From Caenorhabditis elegans (lineage: Eukaryota > Nematoda > Chromadorea > Rhabditida > Rhabditidae), in the NCBI RefSeq assembly GCF_000002985.6, contig NC_003282.8, positions 1,922,001-1,986,000 on the forward strand: DNA of 64,000 nt, given 5' to 3'. Below are positions 1 to 14,000 of this stretch, one piece after another. The notes beneath the pieces are model-generated. The model was not told the origin of the DNA, ran no database searches, and saw only the letters and a list, made by a program, of their open reading frames with translations. The position numbers and the translations under genes were made by a program. Each line of letters opens with the position of its first letter. The first letter of the stretch is position 1.

Positions 1-905
1 GGTCTCAAAACGAAAATTCTGAAAATTTGTCCAAACCTCTGGATTTTCAATTTTTGGTATTTTTCCTAGATTCAGCTCGCCGAGAGCTTCAAAATAAGTA
101 TAATCATGGCTAGGTTTTGATAGTTTTGAAAATTTTTGGGTCCCGCCACGAAATCCCTCGGGTTACTTTCGTGACTTTCGTGGTGGGACCCAAATTTGTC
201 ATGATAAGACTTAAATTGAAGCTATTAGTGAGCTGATTTCAAATATATCTGTAAAAATGGACATTTTTGGGTCCCGCCACGAAAACCTACAGAAACCCGA
301 TGTTTTTTGAGTGTCACTGTTATGTCTGTTATTAGTTGGCCAAGTGTTTTAAAATAAGTATAATTATGTCTATGTTCAATCAATTTTCAAAAATTTTTGG
401 TCCCGTCACGAGTTTTCGTTTCGGGACCCAATATTTTTGAAACCTTATTACAACTGATTAGATTTGAAAGTTAAAAGCAAGTATATTTAATAACTGTTAT
501 TTTAATAAACAAAAAAAATTAAATTTTTTTTTTAATTTCCGCAAATATTTGAAATTTTCACAGTTATTTTGTTATTCAGCGTATTTTAAAACTTTAATTT
601 TATTAAAATTAGTATTAAAAAATCTTATAAAAATGTTTAAAAATCCAAAATTTGACAAATTCAAGGTCCCGCCATGAAAACTACCGTAACCCGGGGATTT
701 TCGTGGTGGGCCCTGACTTTTTTAAAATTTTAACAACTTAATGAAACATTTGAGTTCATCAATCGGAGAGCTTCAATTTGAATACAACCATATAAGGGTC
801 CCGCCGAGAAACTCAATGGGTTACTGTAGTTTTTCGTTGCGAGACCCAAGAATTTCGGAAACTAATGGAAATGGGTCATGATTATACTTATCGTTAAGCT
901 CCAGG
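1..905. repeat. Cluster of GGGTCCCGCCACGAAA palindromes
   Basis: No gene is seen in the first 1.09 kb. The stretch is a run of imperfect palindromes with a common plan. Outer arms carry GAGAGCTTCAAAATAAGTAT and its complement. Inner arms read GGGTCCCGCCACGAAA and TTTCGTGGTGGGACCC around a core containing GGGTTACTGTAG. Bases 1-260 are nearly repeated at about 3056-3310 and 8575-8830, so the unit has been copied as a block. Similar hairpins recur in introns of denn-4 (2905-3310, 4255-5290, 7525-8815, 12840-13060) and SHQ1 (46140-47000). They are probably non-autonomous palindromic DNA elements. Confidence 0.8.
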
Positions 906-1094
906 CGAGATGAGTGCAAATTCGGAAGAAAAATTTTGAAAGTTTTTGAAGAATTTATTTTGTTTTACTTTTTTTTCGGAATTTTTTAAGTTTCAAATAA
1001 ATGTTTTTTCACTCGATTTTTTAATCAAGTTTATTCTAAATTTTCAAAGTTTTCAATAAAAATAAAAATTAATAAAAAAAAATTTCCCGTCCAG

Positions 1095-1226
1095 TCAGTG
1101 CTCCACGGAGCCCCCACTATTCTTCTGCTCAAGGACATACATTTCCGGTGTATTTCCCCCGCAGCCGCCCGTGCCTATTATTCGTTCACCGCATTCGCAA
1201 TACTAGTTGGATACACAGCGTTGTAA
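1095..1226 (+). CDS. Possible last exon of an upstream gene (partial)
   Basis: A 44-codon stretch follows a good acceptor (CCCGTCCAG) and stays open to a TAA. It is more GC-rich than its surroundings and free of the local repeats. The frame begins SVLHGAPTILLL and ends in a hydrophobic segment, YYSFTAFAILVGYTAL, that could be a membrane anchor. Earlier exons would lie left of the window or in the repeat-filled 1-1094. The minus strand offers a rival exon with a frame ending YPTSIANAVNE, so even the strand is uncertain. The family was not recognised. Confidence 0.35.
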   Translation, partial: SVLHGAPTILLLKDIHFRCISPAAARAYYSFTAFAILVGYTAL

Positions 1227-2007
1227 AGACAATTCGAATACTAAAAAATTTTGCGAAAATCTGAGAATTTTTAAACGTCCCAGAGAATTGTTACGTTTTT
1301 TTTTTCCGGAGAATCGGAACTTTTCTTTGATTTTTCCGGTTTTTTCTTATAAAATTGCATTTTAAACGATTAATTTCCCCTTTTTACTTCCAGTTTTTGA
1401 AAAAAAATTGGCAAAAATATAAGAATTTTAAACTTTAAAACCCCCATGGGTCCTATAGGGCGTCTGTCGCAAAAAAACCATTTATCATATTTTTCTCATT
1501 TCCTTTCTCAGTGATTTCTCGAAAAACTATCTGAAGGAACTAATATTTCGAATAAAATTATATCCTCAACATGAACAACTGCGCTCCATTGCAAATCGAC
1601 AGGTCTCGCACGGATTTTCTCGGGTTTTTATGCTGAAAATTGGGAAACTTGAGTGAAATGTAACGTTGTTTTTGAATTGCAACCCTAAATTTGTTTTTTA
1701 AATATTTTTCTCATTGTCCGACCAAAAATCGAAAATTCAGATTTGCACCCTCAAAATCTTTTTTTTGTTGGATTTTAAACAAAATTTTCTTCAAATTTTC
1801 TATTTTTAAATGATTATTTCCGATATTCCTCATATTTTCCACTCATTTTCCACTCAAAATCGTCGTTTATTTGTCTTCCATAGACCCTATTTATGAAATC
1901 CTCGTGATGACCAGCCGAATGCAAACGCGCTCCACCGCACTTTCTTCATTTCTCACTGAATTTCACCCATTTTTAATGAAAATTTCAGCCATTTTTCCAG
2001 AAAATCG
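1227..2007. other. denn-4: Upstream region of denn-4
   Basis: AT-rich, with no supported ORF. It contains two reverse-oriented copies of the GCGCTCC motif family (about 1588 and 1928). A splice acceptor, TTTTTCCAG, ends at 2000, seven bases before the denn-4 start codon; this is the usual arrangement for a trans-splice (spliced leader) site. No TATA box or other core promoter could be recognised. Confidence 0.5.
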
Positions 2008-5000
2008 ATGAGTAGTGGTGCCGGGTTAACCGGATCACACGATGAACGACGACTTTTCGAACATTTTGTCATAGCCGGTGAGTTTTTTAATCGACTTTTC
2101 GCCGGAAAATTGGAAAAATAGAGGAAACCTGGAACACCCGGCGAAAAGTGGCAGTTTTCAAGACTAAATGTGATTTTTTGAATGGAAAAACTGAATTTTT
2201 CAGGCGGGAAAGCTAAAAAACAAATTGAAAAGTGAAATTTTCGCATAAAATTTATAAAAATCGACAAAAATTCGGAAATTACGTTAGAAACCGTGATTTT
2301 CGATTATTTATCCAGTTTTTGACGTAAAATTTGTTTAAAAAACACTGGAAACTGTAAATCTTGTCGAAAAATCGCTTTTTTAACGAATTTTTGATGAAAA
2401 ATAGCCAAATTTCATTTAAAACTGCATAAAAACATGGAAAACGGGTTTAAATAAGACTAGAAATATTAAAATATAAGTTTTGCCGGAAATTTCCATTTAT
2501 TTGGTCGAAATTGTACTAAAAATGTTTAAAATCCCATTTTTTACCGAAAAAACCAAAAATTTCCAGGTTTGGCCGAAAATCAGCCGCTGGAACGTCTAAA
2601 ACCGTCGTCCGAGGAATGTGGGCTCCGAAATACGCAACCACTGGCTCCGATCACCGACATTGCCGTCATTTTCCCGAGTCTCGGTGAAAAAGTGAGAAAA
2701 AGCGTGGAAAATTGGATGAAATTGGGCAATTCCCTGGAAAAAATTCAAGAAAATCTGATTTTCTAGCTTTTTTTACCGAAAAATTATGTAAAAACTAAAA
2801 AAAAACTCGCATTTTTCGCTTAAAATGGAAAAACCTGGAAATTTGGGAAAAAGCCAAAAATTGAACAGAAAATGTTCAACTTTTCATACAAAAAATGCAT
2901 TTATTTCCGAAAAATTGGGTCCCACCACGAAATTCCCAGGGTTACTGTAGACTTTCGTGGTGGGACCCAAATTTCCAATGATCACAGTTAATTAAAAGCT
3001 TTCAATTGCATAAAAACCTTAAATTCGGAAGATTTTAATTAAAAAAAAAAACTTTGGGTCTCGAAACGAAAATTTTTAATAATTTGCCTCAACCTCCGGA
3101 TTTTCAATTTTTGGTATTTTTCCTAGATTCAGCTCGCCGAGAGCTTCAAAATAAGTATAATCATGGCTAGGTTTTGATAGTTTTGAAAATTTTTGGGTCC
3201 CGCCACGAAATCCCTCGGGTTTCTGTAGACTTTCGTGGTGGGACCCAAATTTGTCATGATTAGACTTAAATTGAAGCTACCAGTGAGCTGATTTCAAATA
3301 TATACGTAAAAAAATATTTCCGTCATTTTTCCGAGGCTCGGTGAAAAAGTGTGGAAAAATTTAAAAAATACGTTTAAAAAATTTTTTTAAATAAAATTCA
3401 AAGTTTTAATCAAATAATTGAGAAAAATGTGATTTTTCTGATTTTTCTAAATTTTTTTGTTTTGAAAAATTTTGAAATTCAGAGAGATTTTCGACATTTT
3501 TAGTGTTAAAATATTAGTTTTTCACCAAAAAGTATAAATTTTTAAACAAAATAAATTCTTTTTTCTATAATTTTTGTTTTTGCCCCAAAAACTCCGGGTT
3601 TTCTGATGAAAAAATTGCAATTTGAGCTAAAAATTGATTTTTTTTTTAGCAAAAAGTTAATTTTTTCCTATAATTTTCAGAATTCTAGCTGAAAAAACCG
3701 ATTTTTGCACAAAATATCGAATTTTAGCTATTAAAATCTGATTTTTGAGCCGAAAAAATCATTGTTTAGATCCAAATCAAATTTTCATTTAAAAATCAAT
3801 TTTTGGACCGAATTGGGGTCAATTTTAGGGTCAAAAATTCAATTTTTGAGCTAAATAAATCCAATTTAACCGACAATTTTCAATTTTTAAGCAAAAAAAA
3901 AATCTTTTTTTGCTTAAAATTTTCAATTTTTAAGCCAAAAAACGACAATTTTCCTACTATTAAAACCTAGAATTTTCAATAAAATTATTTTAAAAATCGA
4001 TTTTTTTTCCAGCCGCCCGATGGTTTCGACGTTATCGAATCGACTACACTGGGCTACCCGGCAGACCTGAATCACGGCTCCATAGGCCAAAAATCAGTGT
4101 TTTTATGCTACAAAAGAGGTTATAACAAGCTTCCACTAGTTGATATTGGAATTTTGGACGAAGGACGTGGTGATAAGCCAATGATTGATTCGAATGTAGT
4201 TCAGACGACACCGTTTGGGCGGTGTGCAAGTGTTAATAACGCTTCACAGGTTGGTTTTGAGAAATTTTAGGCGGTTTTGTTGGATTTGGCTCGCTGAGAG
4301 CTTTACAATAAGTATAATCATGACATATTTCCGGCTAATTTGAAAATTTTTCGGGTCCCGCTTCAATATTCAAGTATAAAAATAGCATGTTTCGCTGACC
4401 GAGAATTTTCTGGGTCCCAGCACGAAAACTACAGTAACCCGGCCAATTTCGTGGCGGGACCTTGAAATTTCCAAATTCAAGCACATCTAGTCATGATTAT
4501 ATTAATTAAACCTCTCAGATTGATGAATTCAATATTTTAAACTAAATTCTTGAATTTTTTAAAAACTTGGGTCCCACCACGAAATTCCCCGAGTTACGGT
4601 AGTTTTCGTGGCGGGACCCAAATTTTCGCAATTTACCAAAAAGTATGGCATGCTCATACTTAATTAAAATCTCTCAATTGCATGAAAACTTTGAATCCCG
4701 AAATTTTAAAATTTGAAAAAAAATGTTGGGTCTCGCCACGAAAACTACAGTAACCCGGAAAATTTCGTGGCGGGACCCTGAAATTGGCAATTTTCAGCAA
4801 AACATGGGATGCATGATTGTATCCAAATTGAAGCTGTTAGATTGATGAATTAAATTCTTGAATTTTTTAAAAATTTGGGTCCCACCACGAAATTCCCCGG
4901 GTTACTGTAGTTTTCGTGGTGGGACCTTGAAATTGTCATCGAAGAGCGCTTACTTATGGGTAATCATGCCATGTTTTCGCGAAATTTGGCAATTTCAAGA

Positions 5001-8000
5001 TCCCGTCACGAAAACTACAGTAACCCAGAGAATCACTAAATTCAGAAACTGCTCAGAAACTCCTCAGAAAATTCCAATTTTCTTTTGACTGGGTCTTGTC
5101 ACGAAAATCTTCAAATCTTGCGCAGAGACCCTAAATTTTAGATTTTTCATTTCGTCAATAAGTTTGAAAAAAAGGCAATCATAGATTTACTTTCTTTAAG
5201 AAACTTTTGGGCCTCGTCACGAAATTGCCTGGGTTACTGTAGTTTTCATGATGGGACCCAAGTTTTTCAAATTCGGTAAAAATTGGTTATTGTTAACTTC
5301 AAATTGAGATTTTAATTTAGAAAAAAAATTAACTTTATTATATTTTTCTGAACAAAAGATCAAAAATTCACAATGAAATTTCCTGTGGCAAATGTGCTCT
5401 ACTGATCTAGGTGTTAATTATGTTATTTCCTCAACTAAATAACATACTTAACACCTATGACTATCAGTAGTTCACATTTAGTCACGCGTAGGGGGAACCT
5501 CTGCCCAAATTTTCATTTTTCTCCCAAAAGCATGTATTTTTTTTCATTTTTTCGCGAAAAAAATCCCCAATTTCCTCAATTGTTTTATTTTCAACCCAAA
5601 AATTTAACAGATTTTTTTTTCACATTTTCATCAAATTTTTCCAATTTCAGGGAATCTACCTCACCTATCGACGAGCTCCACCAAACTCTTCACAGAGCCA
5701 ATTCGTAGTGACAGATATCAAAGTTATTCTGGCGAATAAGGGAGAAATCCCACCGCACACCTACTACAAAATCACCAAAAACCTGAATAAAGGTCTCGTC
5801 GGTTCGGATGTCTTCATTTGTTATAAGAAATCACAGGGAACAGCGAAACGGTTGGCCTATAAGCCGGCAGTTTTGGATTATTTCCCCCGAAGTGATCATT
5901 CGGGTGAAATGGAAGATTTTAAGCTCGCACAGAACGTTGCAATGTTCTGCCTACCGATGGGAGCACTTATCGAGTGTTGGCCTACGAAATGTGCACCTCC
6001 TGATCGCAGTTTTTCCACTTTTGTGCTCACTGATGAGGTAAAGTTGCCAAAAATTGGTGATTTTCACCTAAAATTTGGATTAAAAACCGCTGTTTCACAA
6101 CAAAAAATAAAATAATTAAAAACCCAAAAATAAAATAAAAAATGCAGCCAGATTTCAAACTTCTTGAGGCAAATGCGCTCTACTGATAATCTAGGTGTTA
6201 ATTATGCTATTAAATAACATGCTTAACACCTATGACTATTAGTAGTTCACATTTAGTCACGCGTAGGGGGAACCTCTGCCCAAAATTTCATTTTTTTAGG
6301 CTAGAAGTTTTCAAAAATCTGTTAATTTTTTGGAAAACTTTGAAATTTTTACCGAGATTCAACAGAAAATTTGATATTCAGTATCAGGGGTGGGCGGCAA
6401 TGTTTTTTGTTTACAAATTCGGCAAATTGCCGGTTTGCCGATTTGCCAGAAATTTTCAATTCCGGCAATTCGCCGATTTGACGGAAATTTTCAATTTCAA
6501 CGAATTACCGATTTGCCGGAAAATGTCATTTTCAGCAAACTGCCGATTTGCCGGAAATTTTCAATTCCGGCAGTTTGCCGATTTGCCGGAAATTTTCAAT
6601 TCCGGCAATTTGCCGATTTGACGGAAATTTTCAATTCCGGCAATTTGCCGATTTGCCGGAAATTTTCAATTCCGGCAGTTTGCCGATTTGCCGGAAATTT
6701 TCAATTCCGGCAATTTGCCAATTTGACGGAAATTTTCAATTCCGGCAATCTGCCGATTTGACGGAAATTTTCAATTCCGACAATTCGCCGATTTGCTGGA
6801 AATGTTCAATTCCAGCAATTTGCCGGAAAAAAAAAGTTGGCCGCCCACCCCTGTATAACAAAATTCAACTGTCTGAAACTTGGCATTTACACTTCAAGAA
6901 TTAATTCCCAATCCGAGTTTTCTGTTCGAAATTTTATGGTCTCGAAGCGAAAATTCAGTCCTATTGTTCCAAAAATTATTTCCCCTATTTCCGAATTCAA
7001 ATTCTTTGTGGCAAATGTGCTCTACTGATATTCTAGGTGTTAATCCTGTCAAATTATTAACAAGCGTAACATCTATGCCTATCAGTAGTTCACATTTAGT
7101 CACGCGTAGGGGGAACCTATGCCCGAATTTTCATTTTCCCACCCAAAAACTTGCAATTCTTTACAGAATGGTACAAAATTCTACGGCTCCGCAGTAACGT
7201 TTTACGAAAAATATACAAAACAGTTGAGCGAAGATCAATTGGAACAATTGGACCTGAAAAGTGACGAAGGTGGAACTGTGGAGGATTCTGGCAGTAATAA
7301 TGATCCAGCTGATGATGTACGGGGCGGTTTCTTCAATTTTTTGGCTGAAAAAATTCTCGATAAAGTTGCAGATTCTCTTCTACAAAAATGTGTCAATATG
7401 TCTGATATCGCGTTTTCCGTTCTTCAACTCATTCAAACGATTTCTCTTCTTTCTACACAGAATGTCATCGACACCGAGTTGTTCACATCCAGTGCCAATT
7501 GAACGATACATTTCTCATTTGGTGCATATTTTATTTGAATTCAGCTCAGAGCTTCAAAATAAGTATAATCATAACTAGGTTCTGATAGTTTTGAAAATTT
7601 TTGGGTCTCGCCACGAAATCCCTCGGGTTGCTGTAGTTTTTGAAGTCATTTTTGTAGTTATATTCAGCTCGTCGAGAAGTTCAATTTGAGTATGAAATTA
7701 GCATGTTTCGCTGAAATTCGAGCATTTCTGGGTCTCGCCACGAAAATCTACAGTAACCCGGAGAATTTAATTATTGTATCCAAATTGAAGCTCTCAGATT
7801 GATGAATCCAAGTTTTAAAAATTAAATTCTTGAATTTCTTTTAAAAATTTGGGTGGCACCACGAAATTCCCGGGGTTACTGTAGATTTTCGTGGTGGGAC
7901 CCAAATTTTCTGTATTTTCCAAAAAGTATGACATGCTCATAAGAGCTCTCAATTGCTTATAAACCTTAAAATCCGAAATTTTAAAAATTTGTTTAAAAAA

Positions 8001-11000
8001 AAAGGGTTTCGAAACGAAAATTCTTAAAATTTGTCTAAACCCTCTAATTTTTAATTTTTGATATTTTACATATTCTACCTAGATTCGGCTCGTCGAGAGC
8101 TTCAAAACAAGTATAATCATGACTATGTTCCGTTGAATTCGGAAATTTTTGGGTCCCGCCACGAAATCCATCGGGTTACTGTAGTTTTTGAAGTCATTTT
8201 TGTAGTTATATTCAGCTCGTCGAGAAGTTCAATTTGAGTATAAAAGTAGCATGTTTCGCTGAAATTCGAGCATTTTCTGGGTCTCGCCACGAAAATCTAC
8301 AGTAACCCGGAGAATTTCGTCGCGGGACCCTGAATTGACAACGGAAAACATGGCATGATTGTATCTAAATTGAAGCTCTCAGATTGATGAATTAAATTCT
8401 TGAATTTCTTTTAAAAAGTTTCTGGGTTCCACCACGAAATTGCCAGGGTAACTGTAGTTTTCGTGGCGGGACCCAAATTTTCTCAAATTTCGAAGAAGTA
8501 TGGAATGCTCATAAGAGCTCGCAATTGCATAAAAACCTTAAAATCTGAAATTTCGAAATTTGAAAAAAAAATTTTGGGTCTCGACACGAAAATCTCTAAA
8601 AATTTGTCTAAACCCTCTAATTTTGAATTTTTTGATTTTTTTACATATTTTACCTAGATTCAGCTCGTCAAGAGCTTCAAAATAAGTATAATCATGACTA
8701 GGCTTTGATAGTTTTGAAAATGTTTGGGTCCCGCCACGAAATTCCCCGGGGTACTGTAGGCTTTCGTGGTGGGACTCAAATTGAAGCTCTCAGTGAGCTG
8801 ATTTTAAATATATCTGTAACAGTATGAAAATTTCCCTAAAAATTCCCAATTTTTCTTTCAGATGTACGAAGTTTCGTTCCCAACACCCCGCCGCCCACGC
8901 GTTTTCATGCAACTTGGCGCTGAAAATATCAGTTTTGACTCACATGATGATAGTCAACTCCCGTTGAACGGAGCTCAACTAATCGATACTCTAAAATATC
9001 TTGGAAGTGAAAATCTCATGTATTTGATGCTTCTGGCGCTGCTCGAGCAGAAAATTTTGATTCATAGTTTACGGTAGGGGGTGAAGATTTGGAGTTTTCT
9101 TATTAGAAAAATCGGATTTTACGCGAAAAATTACTCTAGTATCAGATTTCCCGAGATTTTTACTGATTTTTACACCAAAAATGATTGTTTTTTTTTGAAA
9201 ATCTATAAAAATTCAAAATATCCTGAATTTTTAGAAATTTTCATTTTTGGCAATTTTCCGATTTGCCGGAAATTTCCATTTTCGCCGAATTGCCGGTTTG
9301 CCGGAAATTTCCATTTTCGCCGAATTGCCGATTTGCCGGAAATTTTCATTTTCGCCGGTTTGCCGGAAATTTCCATTTTCGCCGAATTGCCGATTTGCCG
9401 GAAATTTCCATTTTCGCCGAATTGCCGGTTTGCCGGAAATTTCCATTTTCGCCGAATTGCCGGTTTGCCGGAAATTTCCATTTTCGCCGAATTGCCGGTT
9501 TTCTGGAAATTTCCATTTTCGCCGAATTGCCGATTTGCCGGAAATTTTCATTTTCGCCGGTTTGCCGGAAATTTCCATTTTCGCCGAATTGCCGGTTTTC
9601 TGGAAATTTCCATTTTCGCCGAATTGCCGATTTGCCGGAAATTTTCATTTTCGCCGGTTTGCCGGAAATTTCCATTTTCGCCGAATTGCCGATTTGCCGG
9701 AAATTTCCATTTTCGCCGAATTGCCGATTTGCCGGAAATTTCCATTTTCGCCGAATTGCCGATTTGCTGGAAATTTTCAATTTTGGCAATTCACCGGTTT
9801 GCCGGAAATTTTCATTTTCGCCGAATTGCCGATTTGCCGGAAATTTTCATTTTCGCCGGTTTGCCGGAAATTTCCATTTTCGCCGAATTGCCGGAAATTT
9901 CCATTTTCGCCGAATTGCCGATTTGCCGGAAATTTCCATTTTCGCCGAATTGCCGGTTTGCCGGAAATTTCCATTTTCGCCGAATTGCCGATTTGCCGGA
10001 AATTTCCATTTTCGCCGAATTGCCGGTTTGCCGGAAATTTCCATTTTCGCCGAATTGCCGGTTTGCCGGAAATTTCCATTTTCGCCGAATTGCCGGTTTG
10101 CCGGAAATTTCCATTTTCGCCGAATTGCCGGTTTTCTGGAAATTTCCATTTTCGCCGAATTGCCGGTTTGCCGGAAATTTCCATTTTCGCCGAATTGCCG
10201 GTTTCCGGCAATTCGGCGAAAATGGAAATTTCCGGCAAACCGGCAATTCGGCGAAAATGGAAATTTCCGGCAAACCGGCAATTCGGCGAAAATGGAAATT
10301 TCCGGCAAATCGGCAATTCGGCGAAAATGGAAATTTCCGGCAAACCGGCAATTCGGCGAAAATGGAAATTTCCGGCAAATCGGAAAATTGCCAAAAATGA
10401 AAATTTCTAAAAATTCAGGATATTTTGAATTTTTATAGATTTTCAAAAAAAAACAATCATTTTTGGTGTAAAAATCAGTAAAAATCTCGGGAAATCTGAT
10501 ACTAGAGTGATTTTTCGCGTAAAATCCGATTTTTCTAATAAGAAAACTCCAAATCTTCACCCCGCCGGAAATTTTCATTTTCGCCGGTTTGCCGGAAATT
10601 TCCATTTTCGCCGAATTGCCGATTTGCCGGAAATTTCCATTTTCGCCGAATTGCCGATTTGCCGGAAATTTCCATTTTCGCCGAATTGCCGATTTGCTGG
10701 AAATTTTCAATTTTGGCAATTCACCGGTTTGCCGGAAATTTTCATTTTCGCCGAATTGCCGATTTGCCGGAAATTTTCATTTTCGCCGGTTTGCCGGAAA
10801 TTTCCATTTTCGCCGAATTGCCGGAAATTTCCATTTTCGCCGAATTGCCGATTTGCCGGAAATTTCCATTTTCGCCGAATTGCCGGTTTGCCGGAAATTT
10901 CCATTTTCGCCGAATTGCCGATTTGCCGGAAATTTCCATTTTCGCCGAATTGCCGGTTTGCCGGAAATTTCCATTTTCGCCGAATTGCCGGTTTGCCGGA

Positions 11001-14000
11001 AATTTCCATTTTCGCCGAATTGCCGGTTTGCTGAAATTTCCATTTTCGCCGAATTGCCGATTTGCCGGAAATTTCCATTTTCGCCGAATTGCCGGTTTGC
11101 CGGAAATTTCCATTTTCGCCGAATTGCCGATTTGCCGGAAATTTCCATTTTCGCCGAATTGCCGGTTTGCCGGAAATTTCCATTTTCGCCGAATTGCCGG
11201 TTTGCCGGAAATTTCCATTTTCGCCGAATTGCCGGTTTGCCGGAAATTTCCATTTTCGCCGAATTGCCGGTTTTCTGGAAATTTCCATTTTCGCCGAATT
11301 GCCGGTTTGCCGGAAATTTCCATTTTCGCCGAATTGCCGGTTTTCTGGAAATTTCCATTTTCGCCGAATTGCCGGTTTGCCGGAAATTTCCATTTTCGCC
11401 GAATTGCTGATTTGCCGCAAATTTTCATTTTTGGCAATTTTCCGATTTGCCGGAAATTTTTCATTTTCAGCAAGTTTCCGATTTGCCGATTTTCCGGAAA
11501 TTTTCTAGTCCGACAAGTTACCGGAAATTTTCAATTCCAGCAATTTGCCGATTTGCCGGAAATAAAAATTTCCGGCAAATGGGCAAATTGCCTGAAATTT
11601 TAATTTTAAGGGTTACGGCTCTGCCCAAAATATCCTTTTTCAGTCCAAAAACTTCAGTTTTTCTCTTAAAACTTCAATTTTTTCTGCAGACCATGGATGC
11701 TTGCCGCCGTAGCCGAATCAGTGTGTGCTCTGATGTTCCCATTCCATTGGCAATGCCCATACATCCCACAATGTCCGTTGGGACTTGCCGGCGTACTCCA
11801 TGCCCCGCTTCCATTCATCGCCGGCGTCGATTCCCGATACTTTGAGCTTTACGAAGATCCACCTGATGACGTCACCTGCTTCGATTTGGACACAAGTACG
11901 ATCAGTTTTTCGACAGTCCGCGCCACTTTCAAAACGTCGATGTTGCCGAAAAAACCGGCAAAACAGCTGAAATCGGCGTTGGAGGATATATTTGGAAAGC
12001 TGCAGAAACAGGATTATTCGACAAATTCAAAAAGTGATGGAGGATTTATTCCAGTAGATCAGGTTGTGTACTCCCAGAGGAGAAGATTTTTTAATTTTTA
12101 ATTTTCAAAATTTTGTTCAGGATTTGGTAAAACAGCGACAACGACGAGAGTTCGAGAATGAAATTCACGATGCTTTTTTGAAATTCATCGCGAGTATTAT
12201 GAAGGGATATCAAGCGTTTTTAAGGCCTATCAAGGGGGCTCCAATGACTGAACATGCTACAGATACTGGGAATTTGTTCGATTTGGATGGGTTTTTAAGG
12301 TAGAAATCCGGGGTAAAATTATGCTTAAACAACGAAAATTTAGTGATTTTACCATAATATTAAGCGTAGAAATTTGGCGTTTTCCCAATAAATTTCTCCA
12401 AATTCAGCCAACAGTTTAAAAAATCAATCCATTAAATCTGACCTTTGAGCAAAATCAGTTAAACTCTAAAAACCACGAAATATTAATTTAAAAATCGAGG
12501 AAAAAACTATCATGTCAAATTTTTTGTGGCAAATGTGCTCTACTGATAATCTAGGTGTTAATTATGTTAATTTCTTATTCAATTAACATACTTATCACCT
12601 ATGACTATCATTAGTTCACATTTAGTCACGCGTAGGGGGAACCTATGCCCAAATTTTCATTTTTGCACCGAATCCTACGTGAAATTGCGAATATTGAACA
12701 AAATTTGTCTTAAAAAGGCCGGAGGTTTGAAAAGTTCAAAAATCCAGCACATTAGATTCTTTAATTTTTAATTTTTTTATGTGAAAACTCTTCGATCACT
12801 AAATTCAGAAATTTCTGAAAATGTTTGAAAAATTCAGTTTTGTTTTATTGAGTCTCGCCACGAAATTCTTCAAACTTACCGCAGACCCTCAATTTTGGAT
12901 TTTTCATTTTGTCTCTTTGAATCCGGCTGAACGTTTGTGTTAATTTAAGTACAGTCATGACAGATTTCCTTTCGTTTAAAAAAAAAATTACAGGTCTCGC
13001 CGCGAAATCGCCTGGATTACTGTAGTTTTCATGGTGGGACCAACAATTTTCAAATTCGATACAAATTAGTTATGGTTACATTCGAATTAAAAATTTAATA
13101 AAACTAATATTTTTTTTTTGAGAAAAAAAACGGGGTCTAGCTTTTTCTTTTAAAAAATCGAAAATTCGCAATGAAACTTTGAAATGTTCTGTGGCAAATG
13201 TGCTCTACTGATAATCGAGGCGTTAATTATGTTATTTTTACCAAAAATAACATACTCAACACCTATGACTATCAGTAGTTCACATTTAGTCATCCACTCA
13301 AAAAGTCTGGAAAAAAGCCAAATTTTCAGATCCCGTGACCGTTCGTCTGCAGACTTTTACAAACGATTCTCGGAGACGCAGTCTTTTATGAGATTTATAG
13401 AGGAACGAAGCTTTGTATCGGATAAAAACACATATAATGCATTCTTCGATGATTGTATTGCAAAGTTGACGAGCGCAGTGGAAGGTGGGCGGAATTTTTC
13501 TGCTGAAAACAGGAAATTATCGCAAATTCCGCATCATTACAGACGGTCGAGATATCAGTGGAGTTCAACTTTTAGAGCCCGACACATCGCACAGCCACAC
13601 TACGGTAGGTTTTTTTCAGAGTTTTTGGCGGATTTTGGCACTGCAACTTTTTCCTTACGAGGGACGAGGAAAAGTGGTTTCTAGGCCATGGCCGAGGGGC
13701 CGACAAGTTTCAGCGGCCATTTATCTTGCTTTGTTTTCCGCCTGTTTTCTTTTGTTTTTCATCGATTTTTTTCGTTTTTTCTTATTAAAACTGATAAATA
13801 AATATTTTTTGCAGATGCTAAAACAATTTCCAAGTAAAATTATTATGTATTCAGTGGGCAAGCAGCGGTGAAAGTGGGCAATGTAAAATGATGGATTACG
13901 GGAATACAAAACCTAAACTTTTTCTGAAACATGATACATATGCTGCTTAGATGCTGAAATTACCTGATTTTCATAACGAGACCGCTGAAAAAGTTTTGAG

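Noticed and set aside
1095..1226. Minus-strand terminal exon ending YPTSIANAVNE
   Set aside because: Also opens after an acceptor, but gives only about 20 codons, against 44 on the plus strand; kept as an alternative only.
9081..11603. Long open frames (up to 391 codons) on both strands
   Set aside because: They consist only of satellite units whose length keeps several frames open; residues such as ICRKF and FSPNC repeat without any domain.
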